Origin: Bacilli bacterium
GTDB lineage: Bacteria; Bacillota_I; Bacilli_A; RF39; UBA660
Direction: 5' to 3'
DNA length: 64,000 bases
NCBI GenBank assembly: GCA_017541325.1
Contig: JAFXZI010000014.1
Span: 49,168-113,167 of the forward strand
Under the pieces are notes generated by a model that saw only the letters and a program-made list of their open reading frames with translations, was not told the origin of the DNA and ran no database searches. Each line of letters starts with the position of its first letter. Positions within the stretch are counted from its first letter, which is position 1. The position numbers and the translations under genes were made by a program. Shown here piece after piece: positions 54,884-63,837 of this stretch.

Positions 54884-55818
54884 AATCTTACCTTCCTATA
54901 ATTATATAATTCTATAAGTAAAAGAATACCTATTAAAGGAGTTATAAAATAATATGTATCTTTATAAATATACTTTTTTTGATCTCCCTTAACACTATTT
55001 TTTTCTTTACTAATTTCATTTATACTTTTATCTACTTCATTTGTACTAGTCATATGAATATAGTCAATTCCAAGATCTAATGCAATATTTTTCATATTAT
55101 CTTCATCTATTTTAGAGAATGCTTTTGTACTTCTATAATTTTCATCATAATAATATAAATCTTCTGCTTCTCCGTAATAAGTATCTATCTTTATAGTAGA
55201 TCCTTTTGTCGTTCCATATCCTAAAACTGCTCCACCATCTATATATTTTTTTAAATGATTTAGACTATCTTCTCCAGAGTCACTTGTATTTTCTCCATCT
55301 GTAAAAATATATACTATTACTTTATGATCAGTATCTTTTTCTTTTTCTAACATTTTTTCAAGTTGATTTCTAAATAAAGTTACTTTTGTACCTCTTGCAT
55401 AATATTTATTGATTACAGTTATAGAATCAACCGATGCTGAAATAGCATTAGCATCTTTTGTCATAATCATTCTTGTATAGGCATTATTATCAAAAGTTAT
55501 AGTAGCATAACTTGCTCCTGCAGTTTTATCAATTATATAATTAATATCTTTTTTTACTTGATCAAGTCTAGTAGGTTTAACATCATTCGCAGCCATACTA
55601 AGAGTTGAATCAACAATAAATATAATATCTAAATTGTTTTCAAATACTGTTATATCTCCATTAGGTAGCATTATTCTTAAATTAACGATAAATAATATTA
55701 CTAATAATAAAAATCTAATTAGTTTTTTTATTCCTGTACTATAAATTAATACCATCAATAGTATAAATATAGATAAAGGAATCATTATCCATAAAGATAT
55801 AATAGGATTAATTATCAT
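54880..55818 (-). CDS. VWA domain membrane protein (BatB-like)
   Basis: 312 residues: two N-terminal membrane helices (7-50), VWA domain with MIDAS motif DSTLS (70-74), TFDNNAYTRMIM and VYIFTDGENTSDSGED, and a C-terminal membrane helix (~290-308). The metal site is intact. In Bat operons such proteins present an extracytoplasmic adhesion-like domain; the ligand is unknown. Translationally coupled on both sides (4-base overlaps). Confidence 0.87.
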   Translation of the reverse strand: MIINPIISLWIMIPLSIFILLMVLIYSTGIKKLIRFLLLVILFIVNLRIMLPNGDITVFENNLDIIFIVDSTLSMAANDVKPTRLDQVKKDINYIIDKTAGASYATITFDNNAYTRMIMTKDANAISASVDSITVINKYYARGTKVTLFRNQLEKMLEKEKDTDHKVIVYIFTDGENTSDSGEDSLNHLKKYIDGGAVLGYGTTKGSTIKIDTYYGEAEDLYYYDENYRSTKAFSKIDEDNMKNIALDLGIDYIHMTSTNEVDKSINEISKEKNSVKGDQKKYIYKDTYYFITPLIGILLLIELYNYRKVRL

Positions 55819-56804
55819 CTAATCAACTCCTTATCTATAAATAGTAAAACAACAAAAGAAATCATTAATAGAATAAATGGTACTTCTGGTTGATCATACT
55901 CTACTTCTTGCTTTTTTCCTTCTAATAAGCTTGTTTCTTTTTTATTTATTTCATTAACAATTACACTAACATCATCTGTTTGAATATATGATTTACCTCC
56001 AGTTGTTTTAGCTGCTTCTTGAAGTATACTAATATCCTTTTTAAAAGCAAAAGTAGGTGCGATAGTATAAAGAGTTATATCTTTCTTTTTAGCTAATTTA
56101 GAAGCTTCAGTAACATCTATTAATTCTTTTCCTAATACATCGTTATCTGTAACTAAAATAATTGATCTAGTTCTTTTCTCATCTAATTTTGGAAAAGCAA
56201 AAATACAAGAAGCTAATCCATCTCCTATTAAAGAAGAACCTCTACTTCTATCAGTTAAAGTACCATCTGTTACATACATATCATGAGTTGTAAACATACA
56301 TGTTAAATCATTACGGCAAGTTAATGACTTATTCATTTTAGTTAATACTTCTTTTAAATAATCATAATCTTCTGTAAGAGGTGCTAATAAGTAAGAAGTA
56401 CTATTAAAAATAGAAATACCAATTCTTTCTCCTTTTAATCCATCTATTAATTTTATATATTCATCTATAAACTCTATATTTAACTGATCAGTTGATGATG
56501 AAACATCTAAACATAACATAATATCTCTATTATATTTTTCTTCTTTTATAATGCTTCTATTAACAATTCTAGAAGATAATACTGAAGATGAGATAATTCC
56601 TAAAAATAAGACACCATAAATAAGATATAGTAATACTCTATATCTAAACAAAATATTTTTATAATACGCTGTTCTTTTTACTATATTAGTATTAGCAATT
56701 TTAATATTATTTTTCTTTTTTTCTTTTTTTAATCTACTAATAAAAAATACAATAATAAAAAGAACAATGAATATAAATATAAATGCTGGATATCTTATTT
56801 CCAT
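55815..56804 (-). CDS. VWA domain membrane protein (BatA-like)
   Basis: 329 residues: membrane helices at ~5-23 and ~55-78, VWA domain with MIDAS motif DVSSS (100-104), GISIFNSTSYLLAPLTEDYDYL and IILVTDNDVLG, and a C-terminal helix (~310-325). Typical BatA layout. Unusual cysteines (CRNDLTCMF) sit in a loop of the domain and may form a disulfide. It overlaps the previous gene by 10 bases and the next by 4. Confidence 0.87.
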   Translation of the reverse strand: MEIRYPAFIFIFIVLFIIVFFISRLKKEKKKNNIKIANTNIVKRTAYYKNILFRYRVLLYLIYGVLFLGIISSSVLSSRIVNRSIIKEEKYNRDIMLCLDVSSSTDQLNIEFIDEYIKLIDGLKGERIGISIFNSTSYLLAPLTEDYDYLKEVLTKMNKSLTCRNDLTCMFTTHDMYVTDGTLTDRSRGSSLIGDGLASCIFAFPKLDEKRTRSIILVTDNDVLGKELIDVTEASKLAKKKDITLYTIAPTFAFKKDISILQEAAKTTGGKSYIQTDDVSVIVNEINKKETSLLEGKKQEVEYDQPEVPFILLMISFVVLLFIDKELIR

Positions 56805-57250
56805 TCTTCTATTACCTTCCTTGTTTTATTAATGGAAGAAATAATGTCTCCCTTATTATTCTTTGAAAATTCTGGTTCATAATACTCTTTAATTAGATCA
56901 TATAAAATACCAGTATCTTTTTCTTTTATTTCCGATAAACTACTTTTAAGTAAATCTATATCTGTAGCATCTAATACAAAACTTCTTATTAAAACACTCA
57001 ATCTATTATAAGCAGTTCTACTTTTTATTTTATTAGAATTTATTTCATTATAAAGACTATCTATTTGATATAGATATTTCTTTTTTATTATTAAAATATC
57101 TTTAGTTATAATATTATTCTTTGGGGTTGGTTTATGTTTAAAAAGTACATATAAAAAATATGCTACTAAAGATACAAGTAATATTATAAAAAGAATAAAA
57201 CCAACGATATTATAACTAAATTGTCCTTCTAAACTAACTTTTGACTGCAT
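56795..57250 (-). CDS. Small membrane protein of the MoxR-VWA operon (DUF4381-like)
   Basis: 151 residues: one membrane helix (~16-35) and a cytoplasmic helical domain (~55-150). It occupies the place that DUF4381 proteins take between DUF58 and VWA genes in many Bat operons; sequence similarity is not obvious by eye. The start overlaps the DUF58 stop by 17 bases. Confidence 0.7.
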   Translation of the reverse strand: MQSKVSLEGQFSYNIVGFILFIILLVSLVAYFLYVLFKHKPTPKNNIITKDILIIKKKYLYQIDSLYNEINSNKIKSRTAYNRLSVLIRSFVLDATDIDLLKSSLSEIKEKDTGILYDLIKEYYEPEFSKNNKGDIISSINKTRKVIEEWK

Positions 57251-58109
57251 GATTATGCCTTTCTAATAAATCAATAATTTTATTAACTATTTCATTTTTG
57301 CTATTAATTGTTGTAGAACTTACTCTGTACTTAGTAAATAAATAAGATTGTTCTTCAATTAATTCTTGTTTTATATTTTCTTCTACTTGTTTTAAAGCAT
57401 AATTCTTAGAAAATAATTTAGGTACATTATTTTTAGAATCCAAATCATATAAATCATCACCAAATAAAGATGCATCAGATATATTTATAAATAATAAATC
57501 ATGAGATGCAGTAACATTTTTTAATAATTGATTATCTATACTTTCCATTCCCGAAATATCAGAAATAATTACAAAAATCATCTTTCTTTTAGAATTATCC
57601 ATACAATAATTAATTCTATCTAAAAGAGTATAATTATTCTCTTCTGTTACATGGTTTTCTAAGTCATTTAGAGTTAATTCTACATTTAATATACTTTCTT
57701 TAAAACTAGTCATATATAAAGTATTTTCTTTTACATAAGAAGTTGCGACCTCATCTCCATTTTTACAAACTAAATAAGCAAGAGTTCCATATACGTACAT
57801 TAGAACATCTCTTTTGTGTTCATAACTTGAAGTAACTCCATCCATCTTTATATTGTTATCAATTATAAAAACAACATTATGTCTTTTTAATGCTTCATAC
57901 CTTCTAACTAAAAGAGAACCATTTCTAATAGATGATTTCCAATCTATATCTTTACTTTCATCTCCTAAAGTATAATCTCTTAAATCATCAAAATCCATAC
58001 TACGACCTTTATAAATAGAACGATATAGCCCATTTAATAAAGCGATTGCTTTTTTAGATGAATTAATAGATATATTTGCTTTTATTTTTTCTATATATTT
58101 TGTTTTCAT
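57234..58109 (-). CDS. DUF58 domain protein
   Basis: 291 residues. The DUF58 signature is clear at ~36-70 (GRSMDFDDLRDYTLGDESKDIDW, split; then VRRYEALKRHNVVFIID), followed by a VWA-like Rossmann fold. DUF58 proteins are partners of MoxR ATPases and probably their substrates or adaptors. The ATG overlaps the MoxR stop as ATGA. Cytoplasmic. Confidence 0.92.
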   Translation of the reverse strand: MKTKYIEKIKANISINSSKKAIALLNGLYRSIYKGRSMDFDDLRDYTLGDESKDIDWKSSIRNGSLLVRRYEALKRHNVVFIIDNNIKMDGVTSSYEHKRDVLMYVYGTLAYLVCKNGDEVATSYVKENTLYMTSFKESILNVELTLNDLENHVTEENNYTLLDRINYCMDNSKRKMIFVIISDISGMESIDNQLLKNVTASHDLLFINISDASLFGDDLYDLDSKNNVPKLFSKNYALKQVEENIKQELIEEQSYLFTKYRVSSTTINSKNEIVNKIIDLLERHNHAVKS

Positions 58110-59089
58110 GGAGTATCTATTGCTCCTACAATAGCATCTATAATTTGTTCTGTAGTAATTCCATCAGCAACAGCAGCATAATTAAGTTCAATTCTATGTC
58201 TTAAAATACTATGAATCATCTCTTTACAATCATCTGGTGTAACATAATTACGACCATTTAAAATAGCTAGAGCCTTACTAACATTCATAATAGCAATACT
58301 TCCTCTAGGAGATGCTCCAATTTCTATATAATTAGCTAAATCTTCATGAATAAATTCATGTGGATGACGTGTTGCATAAATAATTCTAGAAATATAACTC
58401 TTTATAGTTCCATCTACATAAACTTTCTTTGTTAATTCTTGTAAATATTTAATAGCACTTATATCTAATATTTTAGGATTATCAATAATTACTCCACTTT
58501 CTACTCTATTTAATATTTCTATTTCTTCTTCTATAGTTGGATAATTAATAACTTCTTTTAGCAAAAATCTATCTAATTGTGCTTCTGCAAGTAAATAAGT
58601 ACCTTCTTGTTCAATAGGATTTTGTGTTGCAATAACTATAAAAGGATCTGGTACATTATAAGTTACACCAGCAATAGTTAATTTCTTTTCTTGCATAACT
58701 TCAAGCATAGCACTTTGAGTTTTTGCACTAGATCTATTTATTTCATCTAATAGAACAAAGTTAGCATTAACTGGTCCAATTATAGTTTCAAATTTATTAG
58801 TAGAATAATTGAATATTTGTGTTCCAACTATATCACTAGGAAGTAAATCAGGTGTACATTGAATTTTACTAAATTTAGCAGAAAAAGCATCTGTTAATAC
58901 TTTAGCAGCAGTTGTTTTTGCAAGTCCTGGAACAGACTCAAGTAAAATATGCCCTTCTGTCATTAAAGCTACTAGTAGTGCCTTTTTTAAATTACTTTGC
59001 CCAACTATTCTATAATCATAATATGCTGATATCTTATTTATAATTGTAGCTGCTTCATTTAATTCTTCTTCTCTTAATTCATTATTCAT
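58106..59089 (-). CDS. MoxR family AAA+ ATPase
   Basis: 327 residues from the ATG at 59089 (AGGTGAAG upstream; the GTG at 59095 overlaps it). Walker A region ESVPGLAKTT (51-60), Walker B FVLLDEINR, sensor ATQNPIEQEGTYLLAEAQLDRFL, and the C-terminal lid with ASPRGSIAIM. MoxR proteins act as chaperones that mature VWA-domain or metal-binding complexes. First gene of the six-gene Bat-like operon, where every junction overlaps. Confidence 0.95.
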   Translation of the reverse strand: MNNELREEELNEAATIINKISAYYDYRIVGQSNLKKALLVALMTEGHILLESVPGLAKTTAAKVLTDAFSAKFSKIQCTPDLLPSDIVGTQIFNYSTNKFETIIGPVNANFVLLDEINRSSAKTQSAMLEVMQEKKLTIAGVTYNVPDPFIVIATQNPIEQEGTYLLAEAQLDRFLLKEVINYPTIEEEIEILNRVESGVIIDNPKILDISAIKYLQELTKKVYVDGTIKSYISRIIYATRHPHEFIHEDLANYIEIGASPRGSIAIMNVSKALAILNGRNYVTPDDCKEMIHSILRHRIELNYAAVADGITTEQIIDAIVGAIDTP

Positions 59090-59109
59090 ATACACTTCAC
59101 CTATTATAA

Positions 59110-59118
59110 ATTATACCA
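59110..59118 (-). promoter_or_regulatory. Extended -10 promoter of the MoxR-VWA operon
   Basis: TGGTATAAT lies 20 bases before the ATG at 59089 and abuts the lemA terminator. Confidence 0.5.
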
Positions 59119-59120
59119 AT

Positions 59121-59145
59121 AAAAAAAGACTAAAAGTAGTCTTTT
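59121..59145 (-). terminator. Terminator of lemA
   Basis: Stem AAAAGACTA/TAGTCTTTT with a T run. Confidence 0.8.
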
Positions 59146-59150
59146 ATTTA

Positions 59151-59696
59151 TTAAACGTCAACCTTTACATCTGCTTTTTTCTTTTCATCTGCTTCAAAAA
59201 ATTCTTTTTTAGTTAAACCTTTTGAGTTAGCAATAACACTTTTTGGAAATGTAACTAGCATTTGATTAAAATGAGAAACATTTGCATTATACATTCTTCT
59301 AGCAGCTTGTAAATGTTCTTCTGTATCAGCAATTGCTTGTTGTAATGTTTTATAATTTTCACTAGATTTAAGTTCAGGATATGATTCTGCTAAAACATTA
59401 ATTTTTTCAAAGTTAGCATCCATTTTTTCACTTTCTTTAGCTTTTTCATCAACACTCATACCTTTTCTTAAATTAATAACTTCAAATAAAGTTTCTTTTT
59501 CATGTTTAGCATATCCTTTAACTACATCAATCATTTTTGTTAAAACATCATATCTTTTTTCTAAAGCTACATCTATTCCAGATTCTGCTTCTTCAATTTT
59601 AACTTGTGCTCTATTTAAACTATTAGAAATTGAAATAACACATAATATAATTATTAAAACTACTGCAACAATTATTCCGACATATAATAGATCCAT
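59151..59696 (-). CDS. lemA: LemA family protein
   Basis: 181 residues: one N-terminal membrane helix (5-25), then the long antiparallel helical LemA domain (RAQVKIEEAESGIDVALEKRYDVL in two pieces, YPELKSSENY, AARRMYNANVSHFNQMLVTFP). Normal length. Role unknown; membrane-bound with a cytoplasmic or extracellular coiled domain. Next to DUF3137 genes, a common pairing. AAGGAGGTGA before the ATG. Confidence 0.95.
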   Translation of the reverse strand: MDLLYVGIIVAVVLIIILCVISISNSLNRAQVKIEEAESGIDVALEKRYDVLTKMIDVVKGYAKHEKETLFEVINLRKGMSVDEKAKESEKMDANFEKINVLAESYPELKSSENYKTLQQAIADTEEHLQAARRMYNANVSHFNQMLVTFPKSVIANSKGLTKKEFFEADEKKKADVKVDV

Positions 59697-59724
59697 AAGT
59701 TCACCTCCTTCATATCATGATTTA

Positions 59725-59733
59725 ATTATAACA
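59725..59733 (-). promoter_or_regulatory. Extended -10 promoter of lemA
   Basis: TGTTATAAT lies 28 bases before the ATG at 59696. Confidence 0.45.
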
Positions 59734-59738
59734 AATTA

Positions 59739-60611
59739 CTATTCATTTTTAAATAATTCTTTATTATCTTCTATTTCATCTGAAATACTTTTTATAAAAC
59801 TAATTTGATCAGATAATTCTTTTATAGCAGTTTCTGAATTATTATGTATTTTATTTAGATTAAATAAATTATTAGAACTTTTTAAAAGAACATGCATCTT
59901 ATCTGATTCAAAAATTACACATATAGGACACTTAGCACGATTTTTTATTCTTTTAATTTGTTCAATAACGGTTGGAGTTAAAACATAAAAAACTTCTTGT
60001 TCATCGCTGCCACTAATATTAAAATTTTCCATAAAACTAGCATCTTCTATTTTATACTTTTCTCCTATGGCTCTCATTCTTTTATCACAAACATATATTT
60101 CACTTTTTATTTCTTTATAAAAATCAAAAACTAACCATTGGCCAGTAAACTCGGAAGGAAAATTCTGATCACTATTATCAAAGTAAAAGACATCATATAT
60201 TTCTATTGTTTTATTATTATATTTTCCTTTAAAATAATCATTTATAATATTAAAATGAAACACAAACTTCTTTGTATTAAGATATAATTCCATGTCTTCT
60301 ATCAGATTATCATCATGACGGAATACATTGTTACCGAATTCTTTTTCTAATAACTCTTTAACTATTGTATCTTTTATTTCTTTAGATTTATCATCCATCA
60401 TAGATAAAATGCAAAAGAATAATACAACTCCAATACCATATGTAACAAAATATGCAATAAAATTAGGATATTGAATATTCGTCTTAAAAATAGCATTAAT
60501 AATCATTAGAATAAATGGGGAAAAGAATAAAATAAACATAACAGTCCACATAAGAATATACTGAATATTTATTTTTTTATTTTTTTTAATCAAATCATCT
60601 CTTTTATCCAT
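59739..60611 (-). CDS. DUF3137-like membrane protein (second copy)
   Basis: 290 residues: two membrane helices (~17-40 and ~48-70), then a soluble domain with FTGQWLVFDFYKEI, FYVLTPTVIEQIKRIK and CVIFESDKMHVLL. These match its upstream neighbour (FSGQWYIFDFNKTF, FYIMTPRMMEKLK), so the two are paralogues. Probably partners of LemA. Gap of 9 bases from the first copy with AAGGAG before the ATG. Confidence 0.82.
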   Translation of the reverse strand: MDKRDDLIKKNKKINIQYILMWTVMFILFFSPFILMIINAIFKTNIQYPNFIAYFVTYGIGVVLFFCILSMMDDKSKEIKDTIVKELLEKEFGNNVFRHDDNLIEDMELYLNTKKFVFHFNIINDYFKGKYNNKTIEIYDVFYFDNSDQNFPSEFTGQWLVFDFYKEIKSEIYVCDKRMRAIGEKYKIEDASFMENFNISGSDEQEVFYVLTPTVIEQIKRIKNRAKCPICVIFESDKMHVLLKSSNNLFNLNKIHNNSETAIKELSDQISFIKSISDEIEDNKELFKNE

Positions 60612-60620
60612 AATTACTCC

Positions 60621-61538
60621 TTATTTTTTAAATAAATCATTATCTAGTTCTAATCCATCTACAAAATCAATTATTGGTTGTAAATCACTTAAAGCAACAG
60701 CTCTAGCTGCTTCTAAATTAACTGGAGTTCTAAGTTTTGGTTCATATAGATCTTTTCCAGTATACACTCCAACATGTAATCTATTATCTATAAAGCAAAA
60801 TAATAAACTATGTTTCATTTTTTCTTTAATGTCTTTTAATTTTTCCATCATTCTAGGAGTCATAATATAGAATGCATCTAATGGTTCTTGTGCATAGCAT
60901 GTAAATTTCTTATTAAAATCTATATCTTCTAGTTCAACTTTTTGATATTTTGATTCGCCTTTTCTACGATATGTTCTAGCATTAGAAAAATGACTATCTT
61001 TAACTTGAACATTTGCCTTAAAAGTTTTATTAAAATCAAAGATATACCATTGTCCACTAAACAAAGTAACAGTATAACTATCCCCATCACTATCAGTATG
61101 AGTTTCAGTTATATTTACATCAGATGATGCAAAACTAATATCTTTATATTTTCCTGTTACATAATCATTAGATGTAAAATCATCTCCCATATCCATCATT
61201 CCTGTATTAGAAATTACAGAATAATCAATTCCTTTATCAACATCAAAAGTTACATCAGTAAACACTTCTTTAAATACTGCTTCTACAATATTTTTCTTGT
61301 ATAAATCATTAAATCTCTTTACTTCTTTACTAGAGAATATAGCAGTTATAATAATACCAAGTATAACTGTAGGAACAAGCGAAAATATAAAAGCATGAAG
61401 AAATCCAAATAAATCAGATGCTCCTAACAAAAAAAACATAAATCCAAAAATACATATTCCTATTATTCCCGTTATTAAATAACATTTATTTTGTTTCTTT
61501 ACTGCAATTACTCTTGCATTTTCTATTTCTTGTAACAT
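60621..61538 (-). CDS. DUF3137 family membrane protein (first copy)
   Basis: 305 residues: two membrane helices (~20-42 and ~48-68), FNDLYKKNIVEAVFKEVF, a SNDYVTGKYKDISFASSDV beta segment and FSGQWYIFDFNKTF, the DUF3137 core. First of a tandem pair before lemA. Function not established. AGGTGAT before the ATG. Confidence 0.88.
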   Translation of the reverse strand: MLQEIENARVIAVKKQNKCYLITGIIGICIFGFMFFLLGASDLFGFLHAFIFSLVPTVILGIIITAIFSSKEVKRFNDLYKKNIVEAVFKEVFTDVTFDVDKGIDYSVISNTGMMDMGDDFTSNDYVTGKYKDISFASSDVNITETHTDSDGDSYTVTLFSGQWYIFDFNKTFKANVQVKDSHFSNARTYRRKGESKYQKVELEDIDFNKKFTCYAQEPLDAFYIMTPRMMEKLKDIKEKMKHSLLFCFIDNRLHVGVYTGKDLYEPKLRTPVNLEAARAVALSDLQPIIDFVDGLELDNDLFKK

Positions 61539-61555
61539 ATTTTATCACCTATTTC

Positions 61556-61564
61556 ATTATAACA
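61556..61564 (-). promoter_or_regulatory. Extended -10 promoter of the DUF3137-lemA group
   Basis: TGTTATAAT lies 17 bases before the ATG at 61538 and abuts the terminator of the WXG100 operon. Confidence 0.5.
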
Positions 61565-61595
61565 AAAAAACTAATAATTGTTGCAATTATTAGTT
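61564..61595 (-). terminator. Terminator of the type VII secretion cassette
   Basis: Perfect stem AAACTAATAATTG/CAATTATTAGTTT with a T run, 50 bases after the last WXG100-like gene. Confidence 0.8.
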
Positions 61596-61644
61596 TAATT
61601 TTTATAATTATTGCATAAATAATCATATGCTAAGTTTTAATATT

Positions 61645-61944
61645 TTATTCTCCTCCTGCAGCACGTCTTTCAATTTCTGCATATGTTGGAGCTACTGTTT
61701 CACTTAAATATTTTGAACAAGCTTCTACTGCATCATGAAATTTTGGACCAACTTCAAATATTTTCTTAAATAATTCTAAAATTTCTGTTGCAGATTCTGA
61801 TTGATAGTTTTCAGCAATTGAGTCTTTTGCTAAACTAAATGCTAATAGATATTCATTTATTTTAGTAGCTGCGCTTAATAAATCGCTAGCACATGTTAAA
61901 CAACTTTCACTAGTAAACACTAGTGGTGTAAATTCTTCACCCAT
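61645..61944 (-). CDS. WXG100-like helical protein without the WXG motif, 99 residues
   Basis: Size, two-helix layout and position beside a WXG100 gene fit the EsxA/EsxB class of type VII secretion substrates. The turn reads NYQSESA instead of WxG, and there is no Trp in the protein. Two Cys (SCLTCA) near residue 15-18 are unusual. The end (AEIERRAAGGE) may carry a secretion signal. Probably pairs with the neighbouring WXG100 protein or the larger substrate. AGGAGG before the ATG. Confidence 0.7.
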   Translation of the reverse strand: MGEEFTPLVFTSESCLTCASDLLSAATKINEYLLAFSLAKDSIAENYQSESATEILELFKKIFEVGPKFHDAVEACSKYLSETVAPTYAEIERRAAGGE

Positions 61945-61954
61945 TATTTACCTC

Positions 61955-62233
61955 CTATAATTCTTGTTCAGCTTTTTCGTAAGCCTTACCAATTCCTTCA
62001 TATAATTGTCCAAATTGATCAAGTTTAGTAATAAAAGTATCTAAATCTGCTTTAAAACTATTAATATCATTTAGATATCTCTTGCTTGATTCTCCATGCC
62101 ATTCTTGTTCTAATTTAGCTACTGCATCATATATTGTATTATATTCTTTTCTAAATCCTGCAGCATATTCTTGCATTGATCCACCGTCTTCAATTAGTTT
62201 TCTAATGCTTCCAACAGTAATATTATTTGCCAT
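61955..62233 (-). CDS. WXG100 family protein (EsxA-like)
   Basis: 92 residues with the classic helix-WxG-helix plan: LEQEWHGESSKRYLNDI at ~40-57 holds the WHG turn. Typical small substrate and chaperone of type VII secretion. The EssC ATPase and other machine parts are not in the window. AGGAGG before the ATG; the gap to the next gene is 10 bases. Confidence 0.9.
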   Translation of the reverse strand: MANNITVGSIRKLIEDGGSMQEYAAGFRKEYNTIYDAVAKLEQEWHGESSKRYLNDINSFKADLDTFITKLDQFGQLYEGIGKAYEKAEQEL

Positions 62234-62253
62234 ATTTTTCTCCTCCTATTTTA

Positions 62254-62262
62254 TTTATACCA
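62254..62262 (-). promoter_or_regulatory. Possible extended -10 box before the WXG100 pair
   Basis: TGGTATAAA lies 20 bases before the ATG at 62233. A second TATAAT lies at 62271-62276. Either would let the small genes be made apart from the large one. Confidence 0.3.
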
Positions 62263-62318
62263 TATCTTTAATTATATTACATTTAATTTTACACTTTTTA
62301 TAGTTTGTTTACACAACT

Positions 62319-63836
62319 CTAATACATTGATAAAGTTCCATTCAACACATAGTCAGATGCTCCTGGTATCATATATGTTTCTATATTTGCAGTTGGATGA
62401 GTTTTACAATAATCACATACTTCATTATATGTATCAATATATCTTTGTCTCTCATCTTGAGTTGGATATCTAGAAGCAGCGGCAATCACACTTTGTTCAT
62501 CTGTAACATACCCAGCTGGATTTGGATTTAAAAGTATATTAGTTATAGCGTCAAATTCTGGCGAACCATCATACGTAGTATCATATGGTTGTCCAGCGGC
62601 TCCTAAAAAATAATTTGTAAAAGCTCTTGGTGATCCATCATCTTCCATTTTCATATATGTATCAAATATACTTTCACCTGTTCCATCTACTTTAACAGAT
62701 TCATATAGTGCTGCTCCATTTTCTTTTAATTCTTCAATTAATCTATCATGATCAAAATTCATATTCTCATCAGACCAAATCTGATCTGCTATATAATCAA
62801 CTGCTTTAGATCCACCCCAATATACTAAAGCAACAACTCCAGCACCAATAAATGCAACTCCAACCCCTGGAATTGAACTTCCAGCTAACATTGAAACTAC
62901 ATATTCACTTATTGCTGCTGATGTTGCAATTGCAACTCCGTCACCAACAGATCTAAATGCTGTCTCAGGATCTAAATCACCCGATATTGCATGAAGCCCT
63001 ATATTTACTGCCGCTATTATTGCAGCATTGATAAAGAATCCACCAAAAGCACTACCGGAAATACCTGCTAAATCCTCCATTAAATATTCATAAGCAGCTC
63101 CACTAGAAGCACTTTGTACAATATTATTTATTTTTCCTGCTATGGCATATGCTAGTCCTTGTGAAAAACCATATGCTCCGGTATCAAGTACAAGATTAAT
63201 CCCCCATCCTTCTATAACTGTTGCTAAGGTGTTTTCAACCAAAATTTGTTCTAACCATTGGGCACCAAGATATTTTCCAGACTCTGCAAATAATGTTAAA
63301 AAATCTTGCTGACGATCTTCACTAATACCAAATAATGTCGCAATGATATTTCCGCTATCTTCTAAACCAGACAAATAATCTAAAAAATCAGAAAAATCAC
63401 ATTCCCCATTTTTATATTTATTATATTCGTCCATTATCTCAGCTTTTTGTTCTTCAGTTAATGACATAATTCCTGTTAAACGATCTATAATATAAGTATC
63501 TAAGTCAGTAAGAGCACCTACTAATGCTTCAAATTCAAGCGCCATAGCAGCAGCTTCACTAATCATTCCATTTACTTCTTCACTAATACTATCAATAGCT
63601 GAAGTTTCAGATGTAAAATCATGTTTATCTAATACTGCAAAACTACTAGCAAGAGTTTCTTTTATAGCAACACCAGTTGATAAAGCAACAATAGCATTTG
63701 AATAATCTGTACTTATATCAGCTAATTGTTCTTTATATCTTTCACTAAGTTGAAAACCTCCTTCACCAGGCCTTGATAGTGCAGGATTTGGTGGTGTATT
63801 TGGTAATGATTCTGGTGTTGTTGTTGGCATTGGCAT
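62319..63836 (-). CDS. LXG-like type VII secretion substrate with a glycine/alanine-rich hydrophobic domain
   Basis: 505 residues. Pro/Thr-rich first 25 residues, then a helical region (~30-190) of the kind found at the start of LXG/WXG-type effectors. Residues ~205-355 alternate amphipathic helices with Gly/Ala-rich hydrophobic stretches (SGSAFGGFFINAAIIAAVNI, SIPGVGVAFIGAGVVALVYW), as in pore-forming or membrane-inserting toxins. The last ~130 residues are soluble. No known catalytic motif. Its ATG lies one base after the upstream stop, with AAGGA as ribosome site. Toxin or large surface protein; undecided. Confidence 0.7.
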   Translation of the reverse strand: MPMPTTTPESLPNTPPNPALSRPGEGGFQLSERYKEQLADISTDYSNAIVALSTGVAIKETLASSFAVLDKHDFTSETSAIDSISEEVNGMISEAAAMALEFEALVGALTDLDTYIIDRLTGIMSLTEEQKAEIMDEYNKYKNGECDFSDFLDYLSGLEDSGNIIATLFGISEDRQQDFLTLFAESGKYLGAQWLEQILVENTLATVIEGWGINLVLDTGAYGFSQGLAYAIAGKINNIVQSASSGAAYEYLMEDLAGISGSAFGGFFINAAIIAAVNIGLHAISGDLDPETAFRSVGDGVAIATSAAISEYVVSMLAGSSIPGVGVAFIGAGVVALVYWGGSKAVDYIADQIWSDENMNFDHDRLIEELKENGAALYESVKVDGTGESIFDTYMKMEDDGSPRAFTNYFLGAAGQPYDTTYDGSPEFDAITNILLNPNPAGYVTDEQSVIAAASRYPTQDERQRYIDTYNEVCDYCKTHPTANIETYMIPGASDYVLNGTLSMY

Positions 63837-63837
63837 A

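Noticed and set aside
61556-61633. 25-codon hydrophobic minus frame after the last WXG100-like gene
   Set aside because: It reads through the terminator hairpin and lacks a ribosome site.
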